A DNA stretch of 64,000 bases from Rhinopomastus cyanomelas (GCA_013400115.1 VXBP01007149.1:221343-285342), one strand, 5' to 3'. Counted from the first letter of the stretch, positions 1 through 10,625 are shown. The notes: generated by a model from the letters alone, not told the origin. Program-made: numbers and translations.

Positions 1-234
1 AGTAAGTCCTACCAATTGGTGGAAGAATTAATGAGATGTTTTATATCCTGTCGCCATCTACTGGATTTGAGAAGGAGAACATGGGAGAGAGCAAGTAGTG
101 GAGAGGCAACTGGGGAAATGTGGGAACAATTCCAGAACCTGGAAACCCCTAGGCAACCAGTCAAATCAGTTTTTCAAAGAGCTGTGAGCTATTTTCCATC
201 CCTCCATCATCTATGTAACCTTTAGTAGGTTCTA
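1..234. other. Unique interval, no gene recognised
   Basis: No repeat or gene is recognised. A 69-codon open frame exists but has no splice context, no recognisable motif and no bias that would separate it from chance. Confidence 0.5.
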
Positions 235-297
235 TGATCCTGCTTTAGCGTGGGGGTTGGGCTCAATGGCTTCTGGAGGTCCCTTCCAACCCTTGAT
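235..297 (+). mobile_element. CR1 3'-end fragment, older type
   Basis: A short piece of CR1 3' untranslated tail in sense orientation: a 'ggttgggctcaatggcttc' block followed by 'ggtcccttccaaccc'. It abuts an opposite-strand CR1 directly. The terminal octamer repeats are not visible, probably lost when the neighbour inserted. Confidence 0.7.
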
Positions 298-665
298 CAC
301 AGAATCATGAAATTATTGAGGCTGGAAAAGCCCTCTGAGCTCACTCAGCCCAGCCCAGGACCTAACATCATCACAGTGGCCACACCAGGGCACTAAGGGC
401 CACAGCCAGACTGGCCTTCAACTCCACCAAGAATGGGGACTCCACTATTGCCCTGGGCAGTCCATTCCAAGGTCTGATCACTCTTTCCATGAGGAAGGGC
501 TTCCTAGCATCCAACTTAACCCTCAGCTGACAGCTTCAAGCTCTGCCCTCTTGTCCTGGCACTGGTTGCCTGAGAGAATAGTCTGACCCCCCACCTGACC
601 ACAACTTCCCTTCAGGGAGTTGTAGAGAGGAAGAAGGTTCTCCCTGAGTCTCCTCTTCAGGCTAA
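298..665 (-). mobile_element. CR1 retrotransposon, group C, 5'-truncated
   Basis: The minus-strand copy begins (plus-strand view) with the tail 'cacagaatcatgaaattat' and 'ggctggaaaagccctctga'. It runs through the 3' UTR into the last part of ORF2, equivalent to the 'RR..SLRENLLPLYNSLKG' region. Stops and indels make it a dead copy. It ends without any 5' UTR, which is the usual CR1 5' truncation. Confidence 0.92.
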
Positions 666-1017
666 AATTATCTGTTTATCTGTGTATCCTAGGATGCAAG
701 GAGGTGGCAGCTGCACAAAAAGGTGTGTGGCTGAGCTTCTGTAATGGAGACTGCTTTAATTGCTGCAAAACAACAGGAGAAATAGAAAGTCTTGATCAAA
801 AAGGAGCTGGTGGCCTGGCATTGACTTCATCCACAGACCAGGACTGAAAATCCTCAACGGCTCCTCTGCTGTCTACCAGAAATTGAGCTCTTATTCTCCA
901 GGAAAACTTGAGTCACCAGTCTGTGTGGTAGCAATGGCAGCAGGAAGGTCCTTATTCAGTCAGCATTCAATCATTCTAATCCATTAAAATAAGCAAACAA
1001 GCGCTGGAAGTCCTTTC
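666..1017. other. Unique interval
   Basis: No CR1, no ORF above background and no simple repeat. A pyrimidine-rich stretch ending in 'tag' (about 671-691) resembles a splice acceptor, but nothing coding follows it. Confidence 0.5.
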
Positions 1018-1370
1018 ACAGAATCACAGAACATTAAGGATTGGAAAGGACCTTGATCATCCAATCCAATGCCTCTGACACAGCAGGATCCTCTAGATCA
1101 GGCTGCACAGGAACATGACCAGGCGGGATTTAAACATTTCTAGAGAAGGAGACACCACAACCCCCCTGGACAGCCCCTCCCAGGGCTCTGTCACCCTCAC
1201 TGAGAAGTTCCTTCTCAGATTGATGTGGAACCTCCCATGTTCCATCTCACACCCATTGCCCCTTGTCCTATCATTAGATGCCACTGAGCACAGCCTGGCT
1301 CCATCCTCCTGACACCCATCCTTTCCATATTGATCAATATTAATGGGGTCATCCCTCAGTCTCCTTCACA
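1018..1370 (-). mobile_element. CR1 retrotransposon, group A, 5'-truncated
   Basis: In plus-strand view it starts with the tail 'cacagaatcacagaacatta', then 'gacacagcaggatcctctag', then the ORF2 C-terminus. On the minus strand this gives fragments such as 'SNDRTRGNGCEMEHGRFHI' and 'RNFSVRVTEPWEGLSRGVV', the conserved end of CR1 ORF2. It breaks off near the block for 'RLRDDPINIDQYGK'. Confidence 0.95.
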
Positions 1371-2117
1371 GAGCAATGTTTGACCCATTAGCCTGGAGAG
1401 TGGTCTTGCTCATTTTCTTCACTCTAGTGGATACATGCTAAATATTTCATGCAGTCCCAAGCAATCTCAATCAAATTCACTGCCCATTTTGAAAAGCTCC
1501 TCTAGCTAATAATTAACTTTAATTAGAGTTAAGCTCAATCTAGTCTCTACTTACTAAGCCCTGAGTTTGCTCCAGGCTCTGGGACATCATAATTCACCTT
1601 TTTTGCCCCCAAAGGAATTATTGTGATAATTTTTATTTTATTTCAGATCAGCTAAATCCAAACCAAACCAAACCCCCAGCACAACAACAAGAAATATGCC
1701 TCTCATGCAATTCTTCCTGCCTGCAGGCTAGGCATCTATTATAAATCCTCATTTTCTTTTCCTTTAGAGAGAACAAGGCAGACACTGCCCAACAATGATT
1801 CATCCCACCTATTTTAAGAATGTATTCTAAACTGGAATAAACTGCCCCTTGCGGATGCTGATCTCTTCCTGTTAGCATCAGAAGAAGCTGGTGGCTAAAT
1901 CGGACAAGAACTTCTGGCCACCGACATCAGGTTCGAAGAAGCCTACCGAGAACATTTTTACCAGTTTTAGTAGTCACTAAAAATATGTCAGAGTGTAATC
2001 GTATCCTGATGAAAGGTTGATTATGCATGGGTGTAGCTCTACATGAATGAACTGTTGATTGATTAGGGGTAACAGAAGGTCCTGGTGTGAGGAAAAGTGA
2101 TTGAAAATAGACCAGAA
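1371..2117. other. Unique AT-rich interval
   Basis: No gene recognised. A 'tttattttatttcag' acceptor-like tract lies near 1631-1645, but the following frames close quickly. A 76-codon minus frame (1648-1878) has no motif. Confidence 0.5.
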
Positions 2118-2440
2118 ATCATAGAATCATAGAGTGTTCTAGGCTGGAAGGGACCTTTAGAGGTCATTTAGTCCAACCTCCCTACACAGGGACAACTCTA
2201 CCTAGGTCAGAGCCTCATCAAGCCTGACCTTAAATTACTTCAGGGATGGGGCCTCCACCATGTCCCCATGCATAGCATTCCAGCGATCAACCACCCTCAT
2301 ACTGAAGAACTTTTCTAATATCTAGCCTAAGCCTTTAATTTCCCAGCTTGAACCCATTGCTCCTTGTCCTATCTGTACAAACCCTCTTGAAAAGACCTTC
2401 TCCTGCTTTCAACTTTCTCTTCAAATTAGTAAATTAGTAT
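2118..2440 (-). mobile_element. CR1 retrotransposon, older type
   Basis: The tail 'atcatagaatcatagagtgt' is followed by 'ctaggctggaagggacctt' and 'gtccaacctccctacacag'. Later blocks ('agcttgaacccattgctcc', 'ccttgtcctatc') match the CR1 ORF2 C-terminus on the minus strand. It is more diverged than groups A-E. Confidence 0.88.
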
Positions 2441-3039
2441 ACTATAGACTCAATAAATGAAATTACTGAATTTCATTTGGTCTCAATACGGTGTCAAAAG
2501 TGTAGGAAATTGGAACAACTGGTTTTTGGACAAAGTTTTAGCTTTTAAAAATCCAAAACAAACCTGAAATCTGAAAATAACTCTCAATGAAATTTAAAGA
2601 TCTCAATAAAATCTAAACAAACTCATATCAGATGTGTAAAAGTTGCCTTTCTCTATCAATTCTTCTCTCAAGGGTCACACTGCCCAGTCATGCTCCTTCC
2701 TACCTGTTCCAGTCTCTGGGCCAGAGAAAAGATTTGAGTACCTGCTGAATTCCTGAGAGTGATTTACAGGCTTGGAAGCTTTCTGGGTATACAGTCCCCT
2801 CAGACCTTCCACTTTGTCAAAGTCCACAGAGGATCTGAAATAATTCTGACAACATTCAGTCTTTATACACATCAACTTACCAAGAACTCACTTTCTTGCC
2901 GAATCCAACCCTTTCTCTAAGAATTTCAGTTTTCTCCCACTGATGGGCAAAGGTTTATCAAAGGTTTTAATTGTCTGTGTGTGTAACCAGAACTTTTGTC
3001 TGGTTGTTTATCTCTCAGTGGGTTTATCTGGTTACAGCC
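2441..3039. other. Unique AT-rich interval
   Basis: A/T-rich, especially 2441-2640. Short minus-strand frames (2675-2875, 2926-3141) carry no recognisable domain, and the second overlaps the next CR1. No gene supported. Confidence 0.5.
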
Positions 3040-3280
3040 TTGAAGAAGGGAGATTGAGGTTTGACATGAGGAACCAATTCTTTGCTTTGAGGATGCCGAG
3101 ATGATGGAACAGGTTGCCCAAGGCAGTTGTGGCTGCCCCATCCCTGGCAGTGTTGAAGGCCAGGTTGTCTGGGGCCCTGAGTAAGCTGCTCTAGTCAGCC
3201 TGTGCAGAGTAGCTTGGAACTAGATGACCTTTAAGGTCCCTTCCAACCCTGGCCAGTCTACCATTCTATGACTCTATGAA
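3040..3280 (+). mobile_element. CR1 retrotransposon, group D, 5'-truncated
   Basis: Sense copy from the ORF2 C-terminus ('ggagattgaggtttgacatg', giving RLRFDMRNQFFALRMP..WNRLPKAVV) through 'cctttaaggtcccttccaac' to the octamer tail 'ccattctatgactctatg'. Confidence 0.93.
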
Positions 3281-3284
3281 AAAT

Positions 3285-3371
3285 GACTGAATCATAGAAT
3301 GATTTCATGAATGGAAAGGACTTCCAGGAAGATCTTTAAGGTGTATTTCAACCCTGGCCATTCTATGATTT
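3285..3371 (+). mobile_element. CR1 group D tail fragment
   Basis: Holds 'agatctttaaggtgtatttc' and 'aaccctggccattctatga', the last ~50 bp of a group D CR1. An inverted tail-like piece ('gaatcatagaatgatttcat') precedes it. It is either a second small insertion or a rearranged end of the copy just upstream. Confidence 0.65.
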
Positions 3372-3694
3372 GCAAACGGGAGAACAAGGATACAAGCTCT
3401 TTCTATCAGCTTGCCCTTCACATCCTTCAGGACTGGCTCTGCTGCTAGGCCAGCCTGCAGGGCAGGAGGATGCTGTAAAGCTCTGCTAAAGAACACTGTT
3501 ATAGTAGCAAAGGTATCCTCCTGCCTTCTGAGCATCGCCAGCCTGAGAAAGATGTTCATAGATGCAGCCTGTTCCAGATGACAACTCCAGGACAGATAAT
3601 ATAAACCTGACAGGTTTCATTCAATGTAAATATGTAATTGAGGGATCAAGGTATCTTCTGATTCTATGATTCTGATTCTGATTGATTACCAGTG
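3372..3694. other. Unique interval ending in CR1-tail-like repeats
   Basis: No gene. At 3659-3687 there are three to four degenerate 'gattctat/gattctg' units, probably the only remnant of a CR1 3' end. Confidence 0.45.
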
Positions 3695-3982
3695 CTATCT
3701 CTGCTGTGGGGCTCCATGTTATGGGGCAGTGTGGTCTAGATGACTAGGTAGTGAGGTGGATCATGAACTGGCTCCGGGACAGAAGCCAGACAGGTCAATG
3801 GGACAGAGTCTGGTTGGAGGCCTGAATCTAGTGGAGTGCCCCAGGGTTTGGTGCTGGGAGACCAGTTCTGTTCAATCTATTAATTGATGACTTGAATGAG
3901 GGATTAGCATGCACTGTCAGCAAGTTTGCTGATGACGCAAAGCTGGGTGGTGTCGCCAACATCCCAGCAGACTGTGCTGCCA
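3695..3982 (+). mobile_element. CR1 group A, 5' part of a split copy (RT region)
   Basis: A sense ORF2 piece from the reverse transcriptase domain. It shows the GVPQG-equivalent block ('GVPQGLVLGDQFCSIY' after small frame changes), then 'INDLNEGLACTVSKFADDA', including the FADD catalytic box of the non-LTR RT, and 'KLGGVANIPADCAA'. It stops at the N at 3983. Its continuation is very likely 4545-4965, after an unknown number of missing ORF2 bases. Confidence 0.9.
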
Positions 3983-3983
3983 N
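3983..3983. other. Assembly gap (single N)
   Basis: The only ambiguous base other than 4544. CR1 sequence jumps here from the RT domain straight to a CR1 3' tail, so this is a join of two contigs rather than a simple miscalled base. Confidence 0.9.
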
Positions 3984-4543
3984 ACAGGGGATTGGAGTAG
4001 ATGATCTTTGAGTTCCCTTCCAATCCCTAATGATGCTATGATTCTATGTTTCTATGATTTTAGGGCAGCTATGGAAACATTGAGGAAAAAGAGGGTCCTG
4101 GGCTCTGAGATAACATTTGCTGCATGAAGAGAGAGTCTAGTGCAGAACCACAAAGATGGAGATGTTTAAAATCTGCTTGGCCATGTTCCTGTGCAACTTT
4201 ATCTAGTGGATCCTGCTGTGTCAGGGGGATTGGATTGGATGATCTTTTGAGGTCCTTTCCAAGCCGTAATGTTCTGTGAAGTGTAGATTGCCCCATATTC
4301 AGGTATCTCTGTGTTTTGGAGGATGGCTTGATGTGTTCAGGTATAGGGGACTAAACCCTACACAGGTTAACTGATGGGCTGGATAAGGATTTATGGGGTT
4401 CTGAATCCTAACAATGATCAGTATTAGGGACAGCAGACATTTGTCCCTCTTGGCTGAAGGAGTTGCGCTGCCCTTCCTGAGGGATTCTGCAAGACAAATT
4501 AATACAAATATTGCAAGATATTCAGGTTTTTCAGGCACAAAGA
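3984..4543. repeat. 560-bp exact duplicate of 4890-5449, probable assembly artefact
   Basis: Every position I compared matches the block 906 bp downstream, including the CR1 tail at its left end and the unique sequence to 'gcacaaaga'. The block is bounded exactly by two single Ns. It is most simply a redundant or haplotypic contig placed inside a scaffold gap. It contains a CR1 tail (3984-4060), a small rearranged CR1 (4132-4275) and unique DNA. Confidence 0.9.
4132..4275 (+). mobile_element. Small internally deleted CR1, duplicate copy
   Basis: Identical to 5038-5181. It should not be counted as an independent insertion if the block it sits in is an assembly artefact. Confidence 0.75.
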
Positions 4544-4544
4544 N
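4544..4544. other. Assembly gap (single N)
   Basis: Marks the right border of the 560-bp duplicate. The CR1 ORF2 sequence resumes immediately after it. Confidence 0.9.
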
Positions 4545-4965
4545 ACATCTCCTGTATGAGGAGAGTATGAGGGAGCTGGGTCGCTTTAGGTTGGAGAAAA
4601 GGAGACTGAGGGATGACTCCATGAATGTTGATCAATATGGAAAGGGTGGGTGTCAGGAGGATGGACCCAGGCTCTTCTCTATCTCATCTAGTGATAGGAC
4701 AAGGGGCAATGGCTGTAAGCTGAAACATAGGAGGTTCCACATCAATGTGAGAAGGAACTTCTTCACCGTGAGGATGACGGAGCATTGGAACAGGCTGCCC
4801 AAGGGGGTTGTGGAGTCTCTTTCACTGGAGATGTTTAAGACCTGCCTGCATGTGTTCTTGTGTGACTTGGTCTAGGAGGTCCTGCTGTGACAGGGGATTG
4901 GAGTAGATGATCTTTGAGTTCCCTTCCAATCCCTAATGATGCTATGATTCTATGTTTCTATGATT
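4545..4965 (+). mobile_element. CR1 group A, 3' part of a split copy
   Basis: Runs from 'atgagggagctgggtcgctt' through ORF2 blocks (RELGRFRLEKRRLRDDSMN; then RRNFFTVRMTEHWNRLPK) and the group A 3' UTR ('cccttccaatccctaatgat') to the octamers 'gctatgattctatgtttcta'. Same strand and subfamily as 3695-3982, so the two are probably one insertion. Confidence 0.94.
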
Positions 4966-5449
4966 TTAGGGCAGCTATGGAAACATTGAGGAAAAAGAGG
5001 GTCCTGGGCTCTGAGATAACATTTGCTGCATGAAGAGAGAGTCTAGTGCAGAACCACAAAGATGGAGATGTTTAAAATCTGCTTGGCCATGTTCCTGTGC
5101 AACTTTATCTAGTGGATCCTGCTGTGTCAGGGGGATTGGATTGGATGATCTTTTGAGGTCCTTTCCAAGCCGTAATGTTCTGTGAAGTGTAGATTGCCCC
5201 ATATTCAGGTATCTCTGTGTTTTGGAGGATGGCTTGATGTGTTCAGGTATAGGGGACTAAACCCTACACAGGTTAACTGATGGGCTGGATAAGGATTTAT
5301 GGGGTTCTGAATCCTAACAATGATCAGTATTAGGGACAGCAGACATTTGTCCCTCTTGGCTGAAGGAGTTGCGCTGCCCTTCCTGAGGGATTCTGCAAGA
5401 CAAATTAATACAAATATTGCAAGATATTCAGGTTTTTCAGGCACAAAGA
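4890..5449. repeat. Genuine copy of the 560-bp block repeated at 3984-4543
   Basis: This copy is contiguous with its flanks on both sides: CR1 ORF2 leads into the tail on the left and unique sequence continues on the right. It is therefore the real locus, and the upstream copy is suspect. Confidence 0.85.
5038..5181 (+). mobile_element. Small internally deleted CR1, group A
   Basis: Jumps from the mid-ORF2 block 'gtctagtgcagaaccacaaa' (VQHRATK region) directly to the 3' block 'gagatgtttaaaatctgctt'. It then reads through the group A tail 'gtaatgttctgtga'. About 300-400 bp of normal CR1 are missing between the two. Confidence 0.8.
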
Positions 5450-6504
5450 AGGCATCATATAACTGCTTGAAAGTACCTGTCCATGTAGATTTAGCATGGA
5501 CAAGTGTGCAACAGCTTATCCTGGAGTGAAAGCGCTCAGAACATGTATGAAAGAGGGAAAACATGTCACTACAGACACTATACAAAGCCTGGATTAAAGT
5601 CACGGACACAACTTTCTCTTTAATACTCTGTCTCAAATGCTGACCTGCCCCTCTGATGTCTTTAAACCTTGTTAAATGTTTTCAAGCCTTTCCCTCTGGG
5701 GACTCAGAGATCAGGACCTGTGTCCGTGCCCCTGTAATAACTGTGCTAACATGACGGGTGGGTTGTATGAGAAAGGTAGACGCAAACATTCCCCTACTAT
5801 TAAGATATTTCTAGAGAAGGTCATTCAAACACTAACCCTGGAATTATAGCCATCCCCAGGTCTCAGAAGGAGCCATTTAGGGAAGAGCAATAAGCCCAGT
5901 AGACAAGGGTTTTCCATCATTTAATATGAGATGTGGTCTCTGTTCTGACCCCTGAATGGCAGAAGCACCAAATGTGTTTTGTGATCTGAAAGCAAAAACA
6001 TTGATTGAAAAGCAGATATTGGGAGAAGGTAAATGGTGCTGCCAGCCACACACTCTCATGAAACAAAAAATTCAGGTTGTTAAGGTGAGAAACACTTTTT
6101 GCCTTTGGTTTTTTGACTTCATCAGCTGAACATCCCATCATGATTATCCCGTAATCCTCTAAATTATCCTTCCTAATAGGGCACAGAGTGAAGGAAGACA
6201 AGCAGAGCATCTACACTTACCCTGGAAAAGGTTATCGTTCTCACTGCTCTGCCTTTATGACTATTTTGATATTTGCAATTAGAAACTCAGCACTGATTAT
6301 GTCCTATGCACCAACCAGTAAATGTCAAGCTCTGATCAGGGAATTGAACATGTGCCGAAGTATTCTGACTTTATTTATTTATTTATTTATTTATGTCTCA
6401 TTTTCTTTTACACTGGGGTTAAATCTTTGTTTTTGTAAACAACCACAGCCCTGCTCTAACAAACACTTAAGCTTCGGCCTTAAGTACAAGAGGGGTCCTG
6501 CTAA
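5182..6504. other. Unique interval with a (TTTA)n run
   Basis: No coding gene recognised. It holds unique sequence shared with the artefactual block up to 5449, then AT-rich DNA. The 143-codon minus frame at 5205-5636 has no motif and is closed in all plausible extensions. Confidence 0.5.
6370..6394. repeat. (TTTA)n microsatellite
   Basis: Six perfect TTTA units between 'ctgact' and 'tgtctc'. Confidence 0.9.
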
Positions 6505-6955
6505 AGTCATAGCATCATAAAATGGCCTGCGTTGGAAGGGACCTCCAAAGGTCTTCCAGTCAAACCCCCTGCAGTGAGCAGGGTAGATCAGGTTGCCCAC
6601 AGCCTTGTCTAACCTCCCCTTGAATATCTGCAGGGATGGGGCCTCAACCACCCCCCTGGGCAACCTGTTCAATGCCTCTCCTGCTAAAGAACTTCTTCCT
6701 AACAGCCTATTTCAATCTGCCCTTCTTTAATGTGAAAGTCTCCAGGACTGCATAAACAGTCCCTCTGAAGCCATCTTGTAGCCCCTTCAGGGGCCTGCAA
6801 GTCCCTATCAGATCCATCTAGAGCCTTCTCTTCTCCAGACTAAACAACCCCTGTTCCCTCACCCTGTCCTCACAGCAGAGGTGCTCCAGCTCCCTGATAA
6901 CTTTTGTGGCCTCCTCGGGACCCGCTCCATCAAGTCTCTGTCTTTCCTGTAATGA
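6505..6955 (-). mobile_element. CR1 retrotransposon, older type
   Basis: The tail 'catagcatcataaaatggcc' is followed by 'cgttggaagggacctccaa', 'ggatggggcctcaaccac' and 'aacttcttcctaacagcc'. The ORF2 blocks 'cttctcttctccagactaa' and 'cctcaccctgtcctcacag' come next. Divergence is higher than in groups A-E. Confidence 0.92.
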
Positions 6956-7338
6956 AGTCCTTTTCAGGGAAGCACAGACTGAATGAAGACATGGACCATT
7001 TGATTAATGGCACAGAGCATTTGTTTCTGCTTTCATCCTTTTCATAAGGCTAACTCCCTCAATGCTTCCACACTGATGAGCTGGCTGCTCTACACAACGA
7101 GGCTGCTTGTTTCAAATCAAGGCTGCTGTCAGCATCTCTAGTCCAGTTCAGAACAACTGCTCTCTCAAATTCAAAACAAATTGCTCTCAACCTACACTTA
7201 CTTTGAAAATTATGCTTCTAATTGAGACATGAAGAGGGACTCATACGCCTCAGAACATCTCTTCTTTCCCTCCTTATCAGAAGATTTATTTACAAGAACT
7301 AATCCAACCCAGCTGTATTTTTCCCAGGGTCCTTGGTT
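6956..7338. other. Unique interval
   Basis: No gene, repeat or motif recognised. Confidence 0.5.
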
Positions 7339-7532
7339 CATAGGATCATAGAATCATAAAATCATTCAGGTTGGAAAAGACCCTTCTTCGAGTCAAACCA
7401 TCAATCCTACTCCACAAGTTCACCTCTAAACCAGATCCTTCAACACTACATTTAAGTGACTTTTAAACACATCCAGGGATGGGGACTCAACCACCACCCT
7501 GGGCAGCCCATTCCAGTGCTAAACATTACTGA
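7339..7532 (-). mobile_element. CR1 group B 3'-end fragment
   Basis: The tail 'atagaatcataaaatcattc', 'aggttggaaaagacccttc', 'cactacatttaagtgactt' and 'ctgggcagcccattccagt' form the standard group B 3' UTR plus the last ORF2 codons on the minus strand. Confidence 0.92.
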
Positions 7533-7863
7533 AAGTCATTCTAGTGGAAGCCACAATTAACTCTTTAATTGTTAAAACTGGGATATGATAGGAGATTTTG
7601 GATGATGTTCATGAAATCTTCAACAGGAGGACAACATCTAACAGGCTCATCAGTGATGGACAGAACATGATAGAAATCCATGAATGCATCACCTGGAATA
7701 CAGTGACACCAGAAAGGAGACGGAGATGTAGTTATCCCAGTTGCTGAGGCATATCAGTTTGGCTCCAGTTTGCAAGATAAAGTCATTAGAAGCTGCTGGT
7801 TTCTCTCTTTGACCATCCAGGAATTTGTCCTTCCACACTGAAGCTGCATGAAAGCACCACTCT
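7533..7863. other. Unique interval
   Basis: Nothing recognised. Confidence 0.5.
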
Positions 7864-8045
7864 TAGAATCATAGAATCACAGAATTTAAAGGGACCTCCA
7901 AAGGGCATCCAGTCCAATCTCCTTACATCACTCACCAGACCAGGTTGCCCAGAGCCCCATCCAGCCTGACCTTGAATGGCTCCAGGGATGGGGCCTCCAT
8001 CACATCTCTAGGCAGCCTGTTCCAGGGATCCCCCACCCTCAGGTT
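7864..8045 (-). mobile_element. CR1 3'-end fragment, older type
   Basis: Blocks 'gaatcatagaatcacagaat', 'gggacctccaaagggcatcc', 'ccagcctgaccttgaatgg' and 'ggcagcctgttccagggatc'. Only about 180 bp of the CR1 end remain. Confidence 0.9.
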
Positions 8046-8931
8046 TCAGACAAGAAATGTTTAATTGAAGAAACATGCATCCCTCCCAGCCTCTCCCTGC
8101 CAACAGCCTTGAAAAAGACTTGAACCTTTGAGGAGTTTAAGATGGGACTTTAAGGTCAGGGTATCTTCTTTGTGCCAGGAGTATGAGTGTAGCAGGTCTG
8201 GACCAAAGGTTCAAGACCTTTTCCCTCCTGTCGAACTTCAATCTGCCCTTTTCCAGCCTCTTTCATGGAAGGAGGCACTACTCAAGAACCCCTCTTCTCT
8301 GGCGTTTGCTTGACCAAGTCCATCAGCTTTAGAATCCTTCTGTCTTCATATTATTAGATCTCACATTGCAATGGATTTAGTCCAAAGCTTGAATTTTTAG
8401 GGCCCTTCACCTTCCATGGGCTGGAACTTTCTTGTGATGAGTCTTGTAGGAATCCTTACTGCTGTGCTTATGTCAGGTCCTCTGGCTTATTTTCCCTGCT
8501 GAATGCCTGCTCTGAGCATTGCAGCTTTGCTACAGGTTCCTCTGCTCTTTGAAGCAGATCTCAAGTTCTGGGGGACTATCAGGACCAACAGTGCAGATAC
8601 TGGGACACTGAGGACAGGGTTAGGATGAGATGGGACAGATGTTTGGGATTTTGGTGAAGGCTGCCAGCAGGAGAAGCAGAGAAGGAAGGGAAAGAAGATG
8701 CTGACATCCCACAGTTGTGGCACTAAGTGAAGGAGAATCCATAGGCAACCCCTCGGTAGTTCTTTAGGGCTGTTTTCATCTGGCTGTGAGCAGTGTGAAG
8801 TGTTGCAGGACATTCTTGCTCTTGTGGAGATGTGCAGGCACATGAGGGTTTGTGGGTGTGGGATTTCTGGTTCTTTATGTTTCTTTAATTTCCTCTTCCT
8901 TCCTCCCTATTTTCCTCAAGTGCAATGCTTG
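8046..8931. other. Unique interval
   Basis: No repeat recognised. A 118-codon minus frame (8487-8843) and a 61-codon plus frame (8128-8313) have no motif or splice context. I treat both as chance. Confidence 0.5.
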
Positions 8932-9728
8932 AGAGTCACAAAATCTCAGAACATTAGGGATCAGAAGAGACCTAGAAAGATCATCCAGTCCAATCCTCCT
9001 GATGCAGCAAGTTCCCTTGATCCAGTCACACAAGAACATGGGCAGGCAGGTTTTAAATAACTCTAGAGAAGGAGACTCCACAATCCCCCTGGGAAGCCCC
9101 TTCCAGTGCTCTGTCACTCTCACTGTGAAATTCCTTCTCAGACTGATGTGGAACCTCCTCTGTTCCAGCTCACACCCAGTGCCCCTTGTCCTACTACTAG
9201 ATGCCCCTGAGCAGAGCCTAGCTCCATCCTCCTGACACCCACCCTTTCCGTATTGATCAATATTCATGGGGTCACACCTCAATCTCTTTTTTTTTCCCAA
9301 GCTCGAGACCCAGTTCCCTCAGCCTTTCCTCATCAGGGAGATGCTCCACTCCCTCCGTCATTGTGTCTCTGTGCTGGACTCTCTCAAGCAGTTCTGTGTC
9401 CTTCTGGAACTGAGGGCCCCAGAACTGGACACAGGATTCCAGATCTGGTCTCAGCAGGGCAGAGCAGAGATGGAGGAAAACCTCTCTTGATCTACTAAAC
9501 ACCCACTTCTGATCCACTGCAGGATGCCATTAGCCTTCTTGGCCACAAAGGCCCATTGCTGGCTCTTGGCCATCCTGCTGGCCACCAGGTAACCACTATG
9601 TCCCTTTCTCCTATGCTGGTTTCCAACAAGTCACTCCCCACCCTATCCTGGTACCTGGGGTTGTTCTTGCCTAGATGCTAGACTCTACACTGCCCTTGCT
9701 ATAGTTCAGTTTCTCCCTGCCCAAACCA
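8932..9728 (-). mobile_element. CR1 group A, ~800 bp, 5'-truncated within the RT region
   Basis: One of the longer copies. In the minus-strand direction it starts just downstream of the RT catalytic box and continues through the 'HQQWAFVAKKANGILQWI' equivalent and 'CVQFWGPQFQKDTELLER'. 'LPDEERLRELGLELG', the C-terminus and the group A 3' UTR follow, ending at 'gattttgtgact'. Frameshifts are present. A T-run near 9285-9295 lies inside it. Confidence 0.95.
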
Positions 9729-10163
9729 TTGAGTTCGGTTCTCTACACTGTGCTGCAGCAAGGTGGATATCAAATATTTAGTAGAATTTCACGTATTTCT
9801 CCCACCTTATCAGGCATGTCCTGTCACTTGAAAAGGGCCAGCAGTGTGCCATGTCTTTTCTGCTCGAGGTCTCTGCTAGCAAGGGAGATGCATCTCATGA
9901 CAAGAGACACCAGGATGCCTGCAAGGATCATATAATATAGGCGTTACTTATCCACTCTCTGAAGATGCAAGTCTTAAATAATGTACAAGGTTGCCTTGCA
10001 GGGATGATATCATAAGCACAGGCTCCCAAAAAGCTATCTGGGATTGTTTTTGACTCCTAACAGTAATGGGAAAACAAATTTGAAGTCTTCCTGGCATAAT
10101 TTTCATCAATGTGAAGAACAATGATTCTTCTACAAAGGTCCATAATAATAATAGATGCCACAC
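9729..10163. other. Unique interval
   Basis: No gene or repeat recognised. Short open frames on both strands lack motifs. Confidence 0.5.
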
Positions 10164-10625
10164 AGATCACAGAATCACACAATCATAGAATCATTCATGT
10201 TGGAAAAGACCCTTGGCATCTTTGAGTCCAACCATCAAACCTACTCCACAAGTTCACCCCCAAACCGGATCCCCCAACACTACGTCTAAGTGACTTTTAA
10301 ACCTATCCAGGTATGGGAACTCAACCACCACCCTGGGCAGCACATTCCTGTGCCTGACCACTCTGTCCAGGAGGAAGTTCTTCCTAATATCTAGTCTAAA
10401 CCTACCCTGCTGAAGCTTGAAGCCATTCCCTCTGTGTGAAGAGACCAGCACCAACATCTCTACAATGTCCTTTTAGACAGTTGTAGAGAGCGATGAGGTC
10501 TCCCCTTAGCCTCCCCTTCCTCAAGCTAAACAGCTGCAACTCTTTCAATCTCTTCTCATAAGATTTATTCTCTAGGCCCTTCACCAGCTTCATTGACCTC
10601 CTCTGCACTTGGTCCAGCAGATTTG
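10164..10625 (-). mobile_element. CR1 group B, ~460 bp
   Basis: A good tail with three octamer-type units ('cacagatcacagaatcacac', 'aatcatagaatcattcatg'), the group B UTR and the ORF2 C-terminus. The ORF2 part reads 'EKRLKELQLFSLRKGRLRGD' and 'LIALYNCLKGHCRDVGAGLF' on the minus strand. The 5' edge is at the 'DQVQRRSMKL' block. Confidence 0.95.

Noticed and set aside
1925..1945. tRNA B-box-like 'ggttcgaagaagcc'
   Set aside because: No A box at the right distance and no cloverleaf can be drawn.
3984..5449. Recent biological tandem duplication
   Set aside because: The left copy is bounded exactly by single Ns and interrupts a CR1, so an assembly artefact is simpler.
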